NCBI RefSeq assembly: GCF_009663465.1
Contig: NZ_QXHU01000005.1
Coordinates: 1-64,000, forward strand
Length of the DNA: 64,000 nt
Direction of reading: 5' to 3'
DNA from: Riemerella anatipestifer
GTDB taxonomy: Bacteria > Bacteroidota > Bacteroidia > Flavobacteriales > Weeksellaceae
The stretch's first letter is position 1, and each line of letters opens with the position of its first letter. The position numbers and the translations under genes were made by a program. The notes beneath the pieces are model-generated. The model did no database searches. It worked only from the letters and a program-made list of their open reading frames with translations, and was not told where the DNA came from. This document shows, in pieces, positions 23,731 through 33,269 of the stretch.

Positions 23731-24839
23731 AACAAGTAGAAGGTGCTAAAGAACTTAATACTTTTATCTACCTTCCAGAGAAGATACACCATAATCATCA
23801 GGAGTGGCTACCGCCTCTCTACATAGATGAAGAGAAGTTTTTTAATCCTAAGAGAAACCCCGCATTTCAGCATAACGACACCATTCTATTATTAGCTTAC
23901 CAAAATGGAAAAGCGGTGGGTAGAATTATGGGGATTATACCACATGAGTATAACAAAAAACAAAACCTTAAAACAGCAAGATTTAGCTATTTTGAATGTT
24001 ATGAAGACGAAGCTGTATTCTCGGCGTTACTAAAAGAGGTAGAGCAATGGGCGAAGTCTAAAGGTTGCGAAGAGCTTATCGGACCGATGGGATTTTCCGA
24101 CAAAGAGCCTCAAGGGTTTCTTACCAAAGGATTCTCTGAACCTACGATGATGATTACCAATTCTAGTTTTGAGTATATGTCTAGAATGATTTTGGCTTCG
24201 GGGTATAGTTCTTTTGTGGAGTTGTGCCAATATGATGTTCCACTAACTTCTAAAATTACCGAACGCTACGAGGCTTTTACAGAAAGAATACAAAGCAGAA
24301 TGAACATCACGGTGCATCAGTTCACTTCAACGAAACAGGTAAAGCCTTTTGTGAGGTCGGTGTTTAACCTTATCAATGCTACTTATCAAGAAATCTATGG
24401 TTTTACTTCTATTTCTGAGGAAGAAATGGATGAGTTTGCCAACCGTTTTCTCCCATTATTAAATCCTAAGTTAATTAAAATTATTAGTGATGGTTCGGGG
24501 AGAGTAGTGGCGTTTGTAATAGCGATGGCAGACCTAAGCCAAGGGATTAAAAAGGCTAAAGGTAGACTGTTGCCATTGGGTTGGTTCCATATATTAAGAG
24601 CGTCTAAAATATCTAAACGATTGGTGCTATTGTTAGGAGGCATTGCACCAGATTATCAAAACAAAGGTCTAGATGCGGTTTTGGCGACGCACCTTTTTGG
24701 TTCTGCGATTAAGCTAGGCTTTAAATCGGTAGATAGCCACCTGATTATGAGAGAAAACCATAAGATGCGTGCAGAGATAGAGCGTTTGCCTAACCACAGA
24801 ATGTACAAGGAGTACACTATTTATAAAAAGGAAATTTAG
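23715..24839 (+). CDS. GNAT-like acyltransferase, paralogue A
   Basis: 374 residues. The N-terminal region has the pattern F.YLPEKIH...EWLPPL..DE..FFNPKRNPAF, then LLAYQNGKAVGRIMG, and the C-terminal half has a second acyl-CoA-binding-like region (LLGGIAPDYQNKGLDA). It is related over its whole length to the protein at 40216-41352. Families of this shape include proteins implicated in bacterial ceramide synthesis, as far as I recall; I infer only an N-acyltransferase of unknown substrate. It overlaps the PAP2-family gene upstream. Confidence 0.65.
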   Translation: MEIIIKQVEGAKELNTFIYLPEKIHHNHQEWLPPLYIDEEKFFNPKRNPAFQHNDTILLLAYQNGKAVGRIMGIIPHEYNKKQNLKTARFSYFECYEDEAVFSALLKEVEQWAKSKGCEELIGPMGFSDKEPQGFLTKGFSEPTMMITNSSFEYMSRMILASGYSSFVELCQYDVPLTSKITERYEAFTERIQSRMNITVHQFTSTKQVKPFVRSVFNLINATYQEIYGFTSISEEEMDEFANRFLPLLNPKLIKIISDGSGRVVAFVIAMADLSQGIKKAKGRLLPLGWFHILRASKISKRLVLLLGGIAPDYQNKGLDAVLATHLFGSAIKLGFKSVDSHLIMRENHKMRAEIERLPNHRMYKEYTIYKKEI

Positions 24840-24848
24840 CGAAGCGGA

Positions 24849-25412
24849 TTACTTTCCATTAAAGCCCGTCATCGCATTTTGGATACCTGCAAATACAAAA
24901 GCTAAAGAAGCCTTAGTAAATTGTTCTAGGCGTTCTGGGAGTTTGCTTTGTTCCTCTTCAGTCCATTTGCCGAGTACATAGTCCACTTGCTTACCTTCGG
25001 AGAAATTGGCAGAAATACCAAACCTTAATCTTGGGTAGTTTTGCGTTTGTAGGAGTTCTTGGATATTCTTTAGTCCGTTATGTCCTGCATCTGAGCCTTT
25101 CATTTTCATTCTAAGCGTACCGAAAGGCAAGGCTAAATCATCAGTGATGACAAGCAAATTTTCTAGCGGAATGTTCTCTTTTTTTAGCCAAAACTTCACG
25201 GCGTTACCGCTTAAATTCATATAGGTGTCGGGTTTTAGTAATATTACTTTTCTGCCCTTATATTTACCCTCTGCTACCCAGCCAAAGTTAGCTGTTTTAA
25301 AAGGAGCCTCTATGCTTTCTGCAATTTTTTCTACAACTTTAAAGCCTACATTGTGGCGAGTCTCTGTGTACTCGTCTCCTTTGTTGCCAAGCCCTACGAT
25401 AAGGTATTTCAT
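24849..25412 (-). CDS. pth: Peptidyl-tRNA hydrolase
   Basis: Pth releases tRNA from prematurely freed peptidyl-tRNA. 187 residues. The N-terminus MKYLIVGLGNKGDEYTETRHNVGF matches the family in parts: GLGN, then Y..TRHNVGF with the catalytic His20. KPDTYMNLSG and DDLALPFGTLRMK, SDAGHNGLKNI are further signature blocks. GLGNKG in place of the usual GLGNPG is a minor variation. Convergent with the acyltransferase gene, whose stop lies 9 nt away. Confidence 0.95.
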   Translation of the reverse strand: MKYLIVGLGNKGDEYTETRHNVGFKVVEKIAESIEAPFKTANFGWVAEGKYKGRKVILLKPDTYMNLSGNAVKFWLKKENIPLENLLVITDDLALPFGTLRMKMKGSDAGHNGLKNIQELLQTQNYPRLRFGISANFSEGKQVDYVLGKWTEEEQSKLPERLEQFTKASLAFVFAGIQNAMTGFNGK

Positions 25413-25510
25413 GGTTTTACTTTATTTTTAATGCGGTGCAAATTTAGAGTAATAATTGGTTTTAAAAAAGTTTTACTATCTAAGAAAGCCTTTATGAGAA
25501 GCAACAAAAA

Positions 25511-25535
25511 ATCCCTCCAGTAGATTTGGAGGGAT
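25511..25535 (-). terminator. Hairpin terminator near the IS982 miniature
   Basis: Perfect 9-bp stem ATCCCTCCA/TGGAGGGAT with a 7-nt loop; on the minus strand it is followed by TTTTTTG. It lies between the pth promoter region and the IS982 miniature, and no clear minus-strand gene precedes it except that remnant. Confidence 0.6.
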
Positions 25536-25553
25536 GGGTTTATCAAAATTTAC

Positions 25554-25745
25554 TCAACCTGAATTCAGGTTAAATAAAACGATAAAAGCTCCCGCTCTCC
25601 CCTTTTCATTACATACAAAATGTAGTTTGAAGCTGTAAAACCACCTCATAGAAGACTTTCCTCGTTCGGCCAATCCCTTGAATATCTTGTGGACTTTAAT
25701 GTAGTGTTGTCCATAAAACTGATTCCTATATATTTTCCTAAACAC
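25554..25745 (-). pseudogene. IS982-family transposase fragment
   Basis: 63 codons with one conserved IS982 stretch: HKIFKGLAERGKSSMRWFYS and FKLHFVCNEKG. Intact members read FKG.A.RGKSSMGWFYGFKLH at this point, so the fragment keeps the region just after the first catalytic aspartate but lacks both the aspartate-bearing start and the C-terminal two thirds. It is part of the miniature element described at 25557-25827. Confidence 0.7.
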
Positions 25746-25827
25746 CTTTCTTTTGAGAATAAAGAAAAAACAACGAAACTTCTCTGCTTTAATTCCAAAA
25801 TCTTATATCCTTATTCTGAGTTCAGGT
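25557..25827 (-). mobile_element. 271-bp IS982-derived miniature element
   Basis: The ends are inverted: ACCTGAATTCAG at 25557-25568 on the plus strand and ACCTGAACTCAG read inward on the minus strand from 25827. Between them the minus strand encodes only the middle of an IS982 transposase (IFKGLAERGKSSMRWFYSFK, then LHFVCNEKG), ending at 25554. Most of the transposase, including the rest of the catalytic core, is missing, so it is an internal-deletion derivative that could move only with help from a full element. ATTTAC occurs near both ends but not flush. Confidence 0.6.
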
Positions 25828-25890
25828 GATTTACATAAATTTATGACAATTTATTTTGATTTAACTATATCTAATAAATACCAATAAAAA

Positions 25891-25916
25891 AGCATAAACT
25901 CCGAAAAGTTTATGCT
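25891..25916 (-). terminator. Terminator of the nuo operon
   Basis: Perfect 10-bp stem AGCATAAACT / AGTTTATGCT with a 6-nt loop; the minus strand continues TTTTTTATTGG. It lies 35 nt past the nuoN stop. Confidence 0.8.
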
Positions 25917-25950
25917 CTCTATATCAACTAATTGATTTCTGTTTTATTTC

Positions 25951-27351
25951 TTAATAAAGTCTAAATTGCATAGCAAATAAATCTGGATACACTCCCATCG
26001 CTACCAACAACAACACAAGTACTACCGCCACAATGTTATAAGTAATGCTTACTTTTTCACTAGTTTTAAATGTACTTTCTTGATAGAAGAACATCGCTAT
26101 AATCAATCTTAAATAATAAGCGATACTCAAGGCAGACCCTAAAATAGCTATAATGACCAACAGAGTAGCATTGCCCGAAATAGCTTGACTAAAAACATTA
26201 AACTTACCTATAAACCCTGCTGTAAGCGGAATACCAGCCATTGACAACAAAGATACAGAAGCTACAACAGCCAACAAAGGTTCTGTTTTTGCCAAACCGT
26301 TAAATGCCTCAAAAGAAGTTTCTCTTTTAATTTTTTCTACCCATATTAAACACATAAATACACCCACCGTTGCTAAAGAATAAGCAAATAGATAAAAAGC
26401 TAAATTATATACATAGAGAGCTAAGTTATTATATGCAGAAAGACCAATCTCTCCAAAAAAAATTAGTGCAATATACCCTGCATGAGAAATACTAGAGTAA
26501 GCCAACATTCTCTTGGCATTGGTTTGTGCCAATCCCATAATATTAGACAAGATGAGCGTTAATATAATAAGCACAGCCACAATGTTAATCCACATAGAAA
26601 AACCTCCGATAAACGCTAAAGTCATCACTTTGAAAAATGCATAAAATCCTGCTATCTTAACCACCGATGCCATAAAGCCTGTGATGAGAGATGGTGCTCC
26701 TTGATACACATCTGGACTCCACATATGGAATGGTGCTAAAGAGACTTTAAATGCCATAGCTACCAACATCATTACAATTCCTAACAAAAACATCTTGCTT
26801 GTAGCTCCGTGTGCTCCTATAGTTGCTAAATCAAAACTTCCTGTACTACCATAAATTAAAGCGATACCGAAAAGCAAAAAGCCCGTTGCAAAAGCACCCA
26901 TCAAAAAGTATTTCATAGACGCTTCTACAGAACGAAGATTGGTTTTAGCACTACCCGCCATAACATAAAGCGGTATAGACAGTATCTCTATCCCTAAAAA
27001 TAGAGTAACCATATTTTGGAATCCAAACAAAATAATACCTCCACAAAGAGAAAATAGCATTAAAGCATAAAGCTCCGACTGGTGACTTCTATGATTACTA
27101 AATGCAAAACCTGCAATAAAAAATAATAAAAGAGTTACCACCAAAGATATTTTGGTAAATAATGCTGTATTAGCACTATAGCTAAACATTGCATTGTATT
27201 TTTCAAAAAAAGTACAATCAGGAAGGAAACTAACATATAACGCAATTCCCAAACCAAGAATTCCTACATACCTAGCATATTTACCCTGATTAAAAACACC
27301 TGTAAACAAAGCAATAATTGCTGTGATAAATATAGTAATTAAAACACTCAT
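25951..27351 (-). CDS. nuoN: NADH-quinone oxidoreductase subunit N
   Basis: Antiporter-like membrane subunit of complex I, 466 residues with about 14 helices. It belongs to the proton_antipo_M family: GIEILSIPLYVMAGS, with the conserved glutamate in the fifth helix; KVSLAPFHMWSPDVYQGAPS with the key lysine in the seventh; AYSSISHAGY with lysine-region neighbours further on. Last gene of the operon, 21 nt after nuoM. Confidence 0.95.
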   Translation of the reverse strand: MSVLITIFITAIIALFTGVFNQGKYARYVGILGLGIALYVSFLPDCTFFEKYNAMFSYSANTALFTKISLVVTLLLFFIAGFAFSNHRSHQSELYALMLFSLCGGIILFGFQNMVTLFLGIEILSIPLYVMAGSAKTNLRSVEASMKYFLMGAFATGFLLFGIALIYGSTGSFDLATIGAHGATSKMFLLGIVMMLVAMAFKVSLAPFHMWSPDVYQGAPSLITGFMASVVKIAGFYAFFKVMTLAFIGGFSMWINIVAVLIILTLILSNIMGLAQTNAKRMLAYSSISHAGYIALIFFGEIGLSAYNNLALYVYNLAFYLFAYSLATVGVFMCLIWVEKIKRETSFEAFNGLAKTEPLLAVVASVSLLSMAGIPLTAGFIGKFNVFSQAISGNATLLVIIAILGSALSIAYYLRLIIAMFFYQESTFKTSEKVSITYNIVAVVLVLLLVAMGVYPDLFAMQFRLY

Positions 27352-27372
27352 CTTTTTAAAATATCATTTTTG

Positions 27373-28866
27373 TTAACCTAATTTCTTCATAGAAGTTTCG
27401 TAAATAAACTTTAACGAACTTTGCACCATCTCTATAATGAGGTTAGGATATACTCCCAACACTATTACAAAAACAGATAACCCTGCCAATACCGAAAATT
27501 CTACCGCCGAAAGGTCTTTAACTTGTGATAAAACAGTTTCATCTCCTTCTCCAAACATTGCTTTACCATAAAGTCTTAACATATATACCGCTACTAAGAT
27601 TACTGTTAGCCCAGAAACTATCACCGCTAGTGTATTGTAGCTAAATACGGCTTTTAGTAACATAAATTCTCCGATAAATCCATTAGTCAACGGAACTGCC
27701 ATAGAACCTAATAAAATAATCATAAACAGAACTGCAAACTTAGGTGCTACTCTAGCTAATCCACCCATCTGACGAAGGTCTCTTGTCCCAAATCTTTTGA
27801 TAAGAATATCAGCACAGTAGAATAATCCTACTACATTTATACCGTGTGCAAAAGTTTGTACCATAGCACCCTCAGCACCCTCATAAGTAAATGTTACATT
27901 AAGTGTAACAATAGCAGAAGCAAAAATTCCTGCTACCATAAGTCCCACATGCGATAGAGATGAATAAGCGATAATTCTCTTAACATCATTATTCACAATG
28001 GCTATCAACGCTCCATAGATGATACCCACTATTGCCATTACCATTATTATTTTTCCAGAAAGACCTAGTACAGCCTCTGGAGCTATTGGTAATAGATATC
28101 TTAGCACTCCATAAACTGCCATTTTAAGCATAATCCCCGACAAAAGCATAGAGCCTTGCGTTGGTGCATAAGTATAAGTATCTGGCTGCCAAGTATGGAA
28201 AGGAAACAACGGCAACTTAACCGCAAATGCCATCATAATTAACCAGAAAACAAAGGTCTGCTGTTCAGCATTTAAAGCTGCATTATACAAATCTATCAAA
28301 GCAAAAGAGTCTGAATGATTGTATAAATAAACTAAACCTACCAACATAAATAAAGACCCAAAGAAAGTATAAACAAAGAACTTAGTAGTTGTTTTGATTC
28401 TTTGGTCCTCTTGCCCCCAAATTCCGCATATAAACCATATCGGAATAAGGGTAACTTCCCAAAATATATAGAATAATAGACCGTCTAACGCAGTGAAAAC
28501 GCCTAAAAGACCAAACTGCATCAATAAGATAAGTCCATAAAAAGTATTTCTATAAGATGTCTGTTGATTAAACGAAGACAGAATGATAAAAGGCACTAAA
28601 ATATTGGTAAGCAATATCATTAGCATTCCCATACCATCTACACCGAAGCTTAAGCTACTTCTTATCAAATAACTCCAATCGTATTGTATTTGGTACTGCA
28701 TTTCCCCACCTACAGAATCTGCGTAGTTGAAATTAAACAACATCACAAATGCCAGTAACAGCTGGACTAAAGCTATACCAAATGCCAAATACCTACTCTG
28801 AGAGCTCTTCCAAGCAAAAACCAATCCTGAACCTACAAGAGGTAATAGTAATAATGATAATAACAT
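27373..28866 (-). CDS. nuoM: NADH-quinone oxidoreductase subunit M
   Basis: Antiporter-like membrane subunit, 497 residues. FYIFWEVTLIPIWFICGIWG carries the conserved TM5 glutamate, KLPLFPFHTWQPDTYTYAP carries the TM7 lysine, and DVKRIIAYSSLSHVGLM the TM8 region; the C-terminal NLIIEMV segment is present. Starts 3 nt after nuoL ends; 21 nt before nuoN. Confidence 0.95.
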   Translation of the reverse strand: MLLSLLLLPLVGSGLVFAWKSSQSRYLAFGIALVQLLLAFVMLFNFNYADSVGGEMQYQIQYDWSYLIRSSLSFGVDGMGMLMILLTNILVPFIILSSFNQQTSYRNTFYGLILLMQFGLLGVFTALDGLLFYIFWEVTLIPIWFICGIWGQEDQRIKTTTKFFVYTFFGSLFMLVGLVYLYNHSDSFALIDLYNAALNAEQQTFVFWLIMMAFAVKLPLFPFHTWQPDTYTYAPTQGSMLLSGIMLKMAVYGVLRYLLPIAPEAVLGLSGKIIMVMAIVGIIYGALIAIVNNDVKRIIAYSSLSHVGLMVAGIFASAIVTLNVTFTYEGAEGAMVQTFAHGINVVGLFYCADILIKRFGTRDLRQMGGLARVAPKFAVLFMIILLGSMAVPLTNGFIGEFMLLKAVFSYNTLAVIVSGLTVILVAVYMLRLYGKAMFGEGDETVLSQVKDLSAVEFSVLAGLSVFVIVLGVYPNLIIEMVQSSLKFIYETSMKKLG

Positions 28867-28869
28867 CTA

Positions 28870-30759
28870 TTATAGAACTAAAAAGTTAATAATTAAAATA
28901 ATACCTATCGCCAAAGACATAATCAAAATATAGTTTTCTACATTTCCATTCTGAACTTTTTTGAATACTCTACCTGAACCTATCGAACCTAAACCTACAA
29001 GCGTTACTAAACGGTCTAAAATTCCTTTATCAAACATAGAAGCCAATTTACCCAAACCTTCTACTGGTTTTACTACAGCAGCATTGTAAATTTCGTCTAT
29101 ATATAATTTTTGAGCAGACAGTTTTTCCCAACCTGTGTATTCAGCTTTAGGTTGTTTATTTTTAGTAACATATAAGTATCTTACTGCAAACCAAACTACC
29201 AAGAACATTAGTATTGTAAGCCCTAGTAAAATCATTTCTGTATTAAATGGTACTTCCACCATTTCCTTTTTGTAAACATACAAGCCCTCTAACCAATGGT
29301 ATAAAGTTTGGTATTTTCCGTGAGCTATAAAATGAGGTAAATTCAAGAAACCACCCAACAAAGACAGCACTGATAAAACCATCAATGGTAAAGTCATATT
29401 AATTGGGCTTTCGTGAAGGTGATGTTTTTGCTCCTCCGTTCCTCTGAAAGAACCGTGGAAAGTAAGGTAATACAACCTAAACATATAAGTAGCCGTCATA
29501 GCTGCTATTATGAAAAGAATTACCCAGAATATTGGATTTTTAGCATACGCAGACACCAATATTTCATCTTTAGAAATCATACCTGAAAATAACGGCATTC
29601 CTGATATAGCCAATGTCCCTATAAGAAAAGTAGCGTGAGTTATAGGAATATACTTTTTAAGTCCTCCCATAAATCTCATATCTTGCTCTCCACTCATTGC
29701 GTGGATTACAGAACCTGAACCTAAGAACAGTAATGCCTTGAAGAAAGCGTGTGTCATCAAATGGAACATCGCCGCTGTATAAGCTCCTACTCCTAAAGCT
29801 ACAAACATAAACCCTAACTGGGACACCGTAGAGTAAGCTAATACCTTTTTAATATCGTTTTGTCTTAATGCCATAAACGCTGCTAAAGCCGCTGTAAGCA
29901 ATGCTATATACAAGATAATATCTAATGTTGTAGGTGCTAAAGAATATAGAAAGTTAGAACGAACTACCAAATAAATCCCCGCTGTAACCATCGTAGCTGC
30001 GTGGATAAGTGCAGACACTGGAGTAGGTCCCGCCATAGCATCTGGTAACCACGTGAATAATGGCAACTGTGCCGATTTACCTACCGCTCCTACAAATAAA
30101 CTCAATGTTATAAAGATAACCACAGGGCTATCAATAGCGAACGTAGATGAGTTTTGAGCTACACTTAGATAATCTACCGCATTTACTTTAGAAGCTAACA
30201 TAAAAATACCTATCAACAAACCTAAATCCCCTATACGGTTCATAATGAAAGCCTTTCTAGCCGCCTTACCATATTCTTGATTTTTATACCAAAAACCAAT
30301 CAATAAATAAGAACAAAGACCAACACCTTCCCAACCGATAAACAGAATCAAATAGTTACTTCCCATTACTAGAAGTAACATAGAGAATATAAACAGATTG
30401 AGATAAGTAAAGAATTTATAGAAGCCTTCGTCATGGCTCATATATCCAATAGAATACAAGTGGATTAAAGAACCAATTCCTGTAATGATCATCATCATCA
30501 TTAAAGAAAGCTGGTCTACCTGAAACCCAAAATTAACCTGCATACCATTAACACGGAACCATTCAAAAGCCTTTACCACTAAAGCTGGGCTATCCGAATT
30601 GAACTGTGTAAAGATATAAACCGAAAGTAAAAATGAAACAAATACCACCGCAGTAGCCAAACCGCCTACTACAATTTTAGGTAATCTTTTCCCTAATAAT
30701 CCGTTGATTAAAAAGCCTAATAAAGGAAAAAGAACAATTGCATAAACTATATTTTCCAT
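28870..30759 (-). CDS. nuoL: NADH-quinone oxidoreductase subunit L
   Basis: Largest membrane subunit, 629 residues, with the long lateral helix at the C-terminus. The core blocks are GWEGVGLCSYLLIGFWY, AQLPLFTWLPDAMAGPTPVS, SALIHAATMVTAGIYLV, NDIKKVLAYSTVSQLG and HAFFKALLFLGSGSVIH, all normal for a proton-pumping NuoL. Follows nuoK by 7 nt. Confidence 0.96.
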   Translation of the reverse strand: MENIVYAIVLFPLLGFLINGLLGKRLPKIVVGGLATAVVFVSFLLSVYIFTQFNSDSPALVVKAFEWFRVNGMQVNFGFQVDQLSLMMMMIITGIGSLIHLYSIGYMSHDEGFYKFFTYLNLFIFSMLLLVMGSNYLILFIGWEGVGLCSYLLIGFWYKNQEYGKAARKAFIMNRIGDLGLLIGIFMLASKVNAVDYLSVAQNSSTFAIDSPVVIFITLSLFVGAVGKSAQLPLFTWLPDAMAGPTPVSALIHAATMVTAGIYLVVRSNFLYSLAPTTLDIILYIALLTAALAAFMALRQNDIKKVLAYSTVSQLGFMFVALGVGAYTAAMFHLMTHAFFKALLFLGSGSVIHAMSGEQDMRFMGGLKKYIPITHATFLIGTLAISGMPLFSGMISKDEILVSAYAKNPIFWVILFIIAAMTATYMFRLYYLTFHGSFRGTEEQKHHLHESPINMTLPLMVLSVLSLLGGFLNLPHFIAHGKYQTLYHWLEGLYVYKKEMVEVPFNTEMILLGLTILMFLVVWFAVRYLYVTKNKQPKAEYTGWEKLSAQKLYIDEIYNAAVVKPVEGLGKLASMFDKGILDRLVTLVGLGSIGSGRVFKKVQNGNVENYILIMSLAIGIILIINFLVL

Positions 30760-30766
30760 ATTTCTT

Positions 30767-31093
30767 TTATCCTTTTAATTTATTTAAAATACTAATATCT
30801 ACTGATTTTATATTTCGGTACATCATAGTAATAATAGCCAGTCCCACAGCTACTTCTGCCGCAGCTACCACCATAATGAAAAATACCAACATCTGCCCAT
30901 GAGCATCTCCGTAATAGGTAGAAAATGCTACTAATAATAGATTTACAGAATTAAGCATAAGCTCTACGCATCCCAAAATAACAATGGCATTTTTTCTTAA
31001 CAAAACACCCAAAACACCCAAACAGAATAGAAATGTAGATAAAACTACATAATAATCCAAAGGAATGTTCTGTACAAAAGAATTCATTTCCAT
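30767..31093 (-). CDS. nuoK: NADH-quinone oxidoreductase subunit K
   Basis: Small membrane subunit, 108 residues and three helices. The conserved acidic residues in the second and third helices are visible in CVELMLNSVNLLLVAFS and VAAAEVAVGLAIIT. The start could be Met1 or Met3 (MEMNSF). Lies 6 nt after nuoJ. Confidence 0.95.
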   Translation of the reverse strand: MEMNSFVQNIPLDYYVVLSTFLFCLGVLGVLLRKNAIVILGCVELMLNSVNLLLVAFSTYYGDAHGQMLVFFIMVVAAAEVAVGLAIITMMYRNIKSVDISILNKLKG

Positions 31094-31099
31094 AATATT

Positions 31100-31597
31100 T
31101 TATAAATCTTTTTTACCAATTAGCACCGCTCCTACAATCCCCGAAAGAATTAAAATTGAAGCCAACTCAAACGGCAATACATATTCATTAAACAATAATC
31201 TTCCCAAATTTTTGGTAAGCCCTACACCTTCTGTAATCTCAGTTACAGGTAATTCATTTCCTACATAACCTCTTAAAGCTCCTACAAAACCTACTAAAAG
31301 AAGTCCTGCAGAGAAAATTCCTGCAAATTTCATTAGGTTATTCTTTTTGCCTTCGTCTTTCTCCTTTAGATTGAGCATCATAAGCACATATAAGAATAAA
31401 ACCATAATAGCTCCTGCATATACTATAATCTGCACAATTCCCAAAAATTGAGCGTTAAGTAATATATACAATCCTGCTATAGAAAAAAATGTAATTACTA
31501 AAGACAATATACTATATAACGGATTTTTAGCTGCTACAAAATAGATAGCACTAATAACCGCTAAACCTGAAATAATATAAAAAACAATCTGCTCCAT
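31100..31597 (-). CDS. nuoJ: NADH-quinone oxidoreductase subunit J
   Basis: Membrane subunit with five helices, 165 residues. The conserved pi-bulge helix block IVYAGAIMVLFLYVLMMLNL is present, and NPLYSILSLVITFF precedes it. Starts 3 nt after nuoI. Confidence 0.95.
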   Translation of the reverse strand: MEQIVFYIISGLAVISAIYFVAAKNPLYSILSLVITFFSIAGLYILLNAQFLGIVQIIVYAGAIMVLFLYVLMMLNLKEKDEGKKNNLMKFAGIFSAGLLLVGFVGALRGYVGNELPVTEITEGVGLTKNLGRLLFNEYVLPFELASILILSGIVGAVLIGKKDL

Positions 31598-31600
31598 TAC

Positions 31601-32128
31601 TTAATAAGATTTCTTTTGTCTTTCACTAATATCTATTCTATTGTTCATATCCTCCACTAGTTTGTCTTTTCCATAGACAAAAGAACCACGGTTAGACTCT
31701 ACATCTACTAATCTATCTGTAAGATAAATCGCCGATTTAGGACAAGCCTCCTCACACAATCCACAGAAAATACATCTCAACATATTAATTTCGTAAGTAG
31801 AAGCATATTTTTCCTCTCTATAAAGATGTTTTTCTTCCTTAGTTCTTTCAGCCGAAGTCATCGTAATGGCTTCCGCAGGGCAAGCAACTGCACAAAGCCC
31901 GCAAGCGGTACATCTTTCTCTACCTTCATCATCTCTTTTAAGAACATGTCTCCCACGCCATACTTTAGCCCTTGGCTTTTCTTGTTCTGGATATTGTATC
32001 GTACTATCTTTCTTAAAAAAATGCTTTAGTGTAATGCTCATACCCTTAACTATAGCAGGGAGATAAGCCTTTTCCGCCAAAGTCATCTTTTTATTAGAAA
32101 CTACTTTTGATCTATTTGTTAATTTCAT
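31601..32128 (-). CDS. nuoI: NADH-quinone oxidoreductase subunit I
   Basis: Hydrophilic subunit carrying two [4Fe-4S] clusters (N6a, N6b), 175 residues. Both ferredoxin motifs are intact: CTACGLCAVACPAEAI and CIFCGLCEEACPKSAI. The upstream segment GRHVLKRDDEGRERC fits the family. Lies 73 nt after nuoH; 3 nt before nuoJ. Confidence 0.96.
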   Translation of the reverse strand: MKLTNRSKVVSNKKMTLAEKAYLPAIVKGMSITLKHFFKKDSTIQYPEQEKPRAKVWRGRHVLKRDDEGRERCTACGLCAVACPAEAITMTSAERTKEEKHLYREEKYASTYEINMLRCIFCGLCEEACPKSAIYLTDRLVDVESNRGSFVYGKDKLVEDMNNRIDISERQKKSY

Positions 32129-32201
32129 TATCTATTAGATATTAGATGTTAGACATTATTTAATTGTCTTTATCTTGTATTTCAATTTTATAAATTTGGT
32201 A

Positions 32202-33266
32202 TTAACTTCCAAACGCTAATATTACCGCTCCTGTTATCAATAAATTAACCAATGCTAATGGGATTAAAGTCTTCCAACCAAGATGCATCAGTTGGTCGTA
32301 ACGGAAACGAGGAAGCGTCCATCTAATCCACATAAACAAGAAGATACCAAAGAATGTTTTACTCAAAAACGCAACAATACTTAAAATTCCTGCTACATTT
32401 TCGCCATAGGTAGTCGTTACCCATTCTATCCCTGGATAGTTGTAACCACCAAAGAATAAAACAACCATTAAGGCATTTGAAATGAACATATTAACATACT
32501 CTCCAAACATATATAATCCCAGCTTCATTGCAGAATATTCTGTCATAAAACCAGCCACGAGCTCAGCCTCACACTCTGGTAAATCAAACGGATGTCGGTT
32601 ACACTCTGCCAAAGCAGCCACCAAGAAAACTAAAAACGCTACAGGCTGATAAAAAATATTCCAATTCATTCCAGAGCCTACAGGAATTACGCCCCATAGT
32701 TTGCCTGTACCTTGTACTTCTGTGATTACTCTTAAATCTAATGAACCTGCCATCATAATGATAGACAACAATGCTAATCCCATAGCCAATTCATAAGATA
32801 TCATCTGAGAAGAGGCACGAATAGCACCTATAAGCGAATATTTATTATTAGATGCCCAACCACCTATCATAATACCATAAACTCCCACAGATACCATACC
32901 TATAAGGTAAAGCACCCCAACATCTATGTTAGCTACTTGTAAACTAAACGATTCTCCACCGATGTTAAGGCTTTTCCCCCAAGGGATAACTGCTCCTGTA
33001 ATAAGTGATATAAACATCACTAAACCAGGACCTAAAATAAATAAAAATTTCTCTGAATTTTTAGGAATAAAATCTTCCTTAAAGAAAAATTTACCACCGT
33101 CAGCCAAAGGCTGTAATAACCCCAATGGACCAGTCCTATTAGGACCAATGCGGTCTTGCATCAACGCAGCCACCTTTCTTTCTGCCCAAGTAGAATAAGC
33201 TGCTACCGTAAGAGACAGAATAAAAAGAGAGAGTACTAATATCGTTTTAAAAATCAATAAATCCAT
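32202..33266 (-). CDS. nuoH: NADH-quinone oxidoreductase subunit H
   Basis: Membrane subunit at the quinone site, 354 residues with eight or nine helices. Signature blocks: WAERKVAALMQDRIGPNRTG, GWASNNKYSLIGAIRASSQM, ECNRHPFDLPECEAELVAG (conserved acidic E-E-E loop) and WIRWTLPRFRYDQLM. Begins 3 nt after nuoG. Confidence 0.96.
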   Translation of the reverse strand: MDLLIFKTILVLSLFILSLTVAAYSTWAERKVAALMQDRIGPNRTGPLGLLQPLADGGKFFFKEDFIPKNSEKFLFILGPGLVMFISLITGAVIPWGKSLNIGGESFSLQVANIDVGVLYLIGMVSVGVYGIMIGGWASNNKYSLIGAIRASSQMISYELAMGLALLSIIMMAGSLDLRVITEVQGTGKLWGVIPVGSGMNWNIFYQPVAFLVFLVAALAECNRHPFDLPECEAELVAGFMTEYSAMKLGLYMFGEYVNMFISNALMVVLFFGGYNYPGIEWVTTTYGENVAGILSIVAFLSKTFFGIFLFMWIRWTLPRFRYDQLMHLGWKTLIPLALVNLLITGAVILAFGS

Positions 33267-33269
33267 AAC

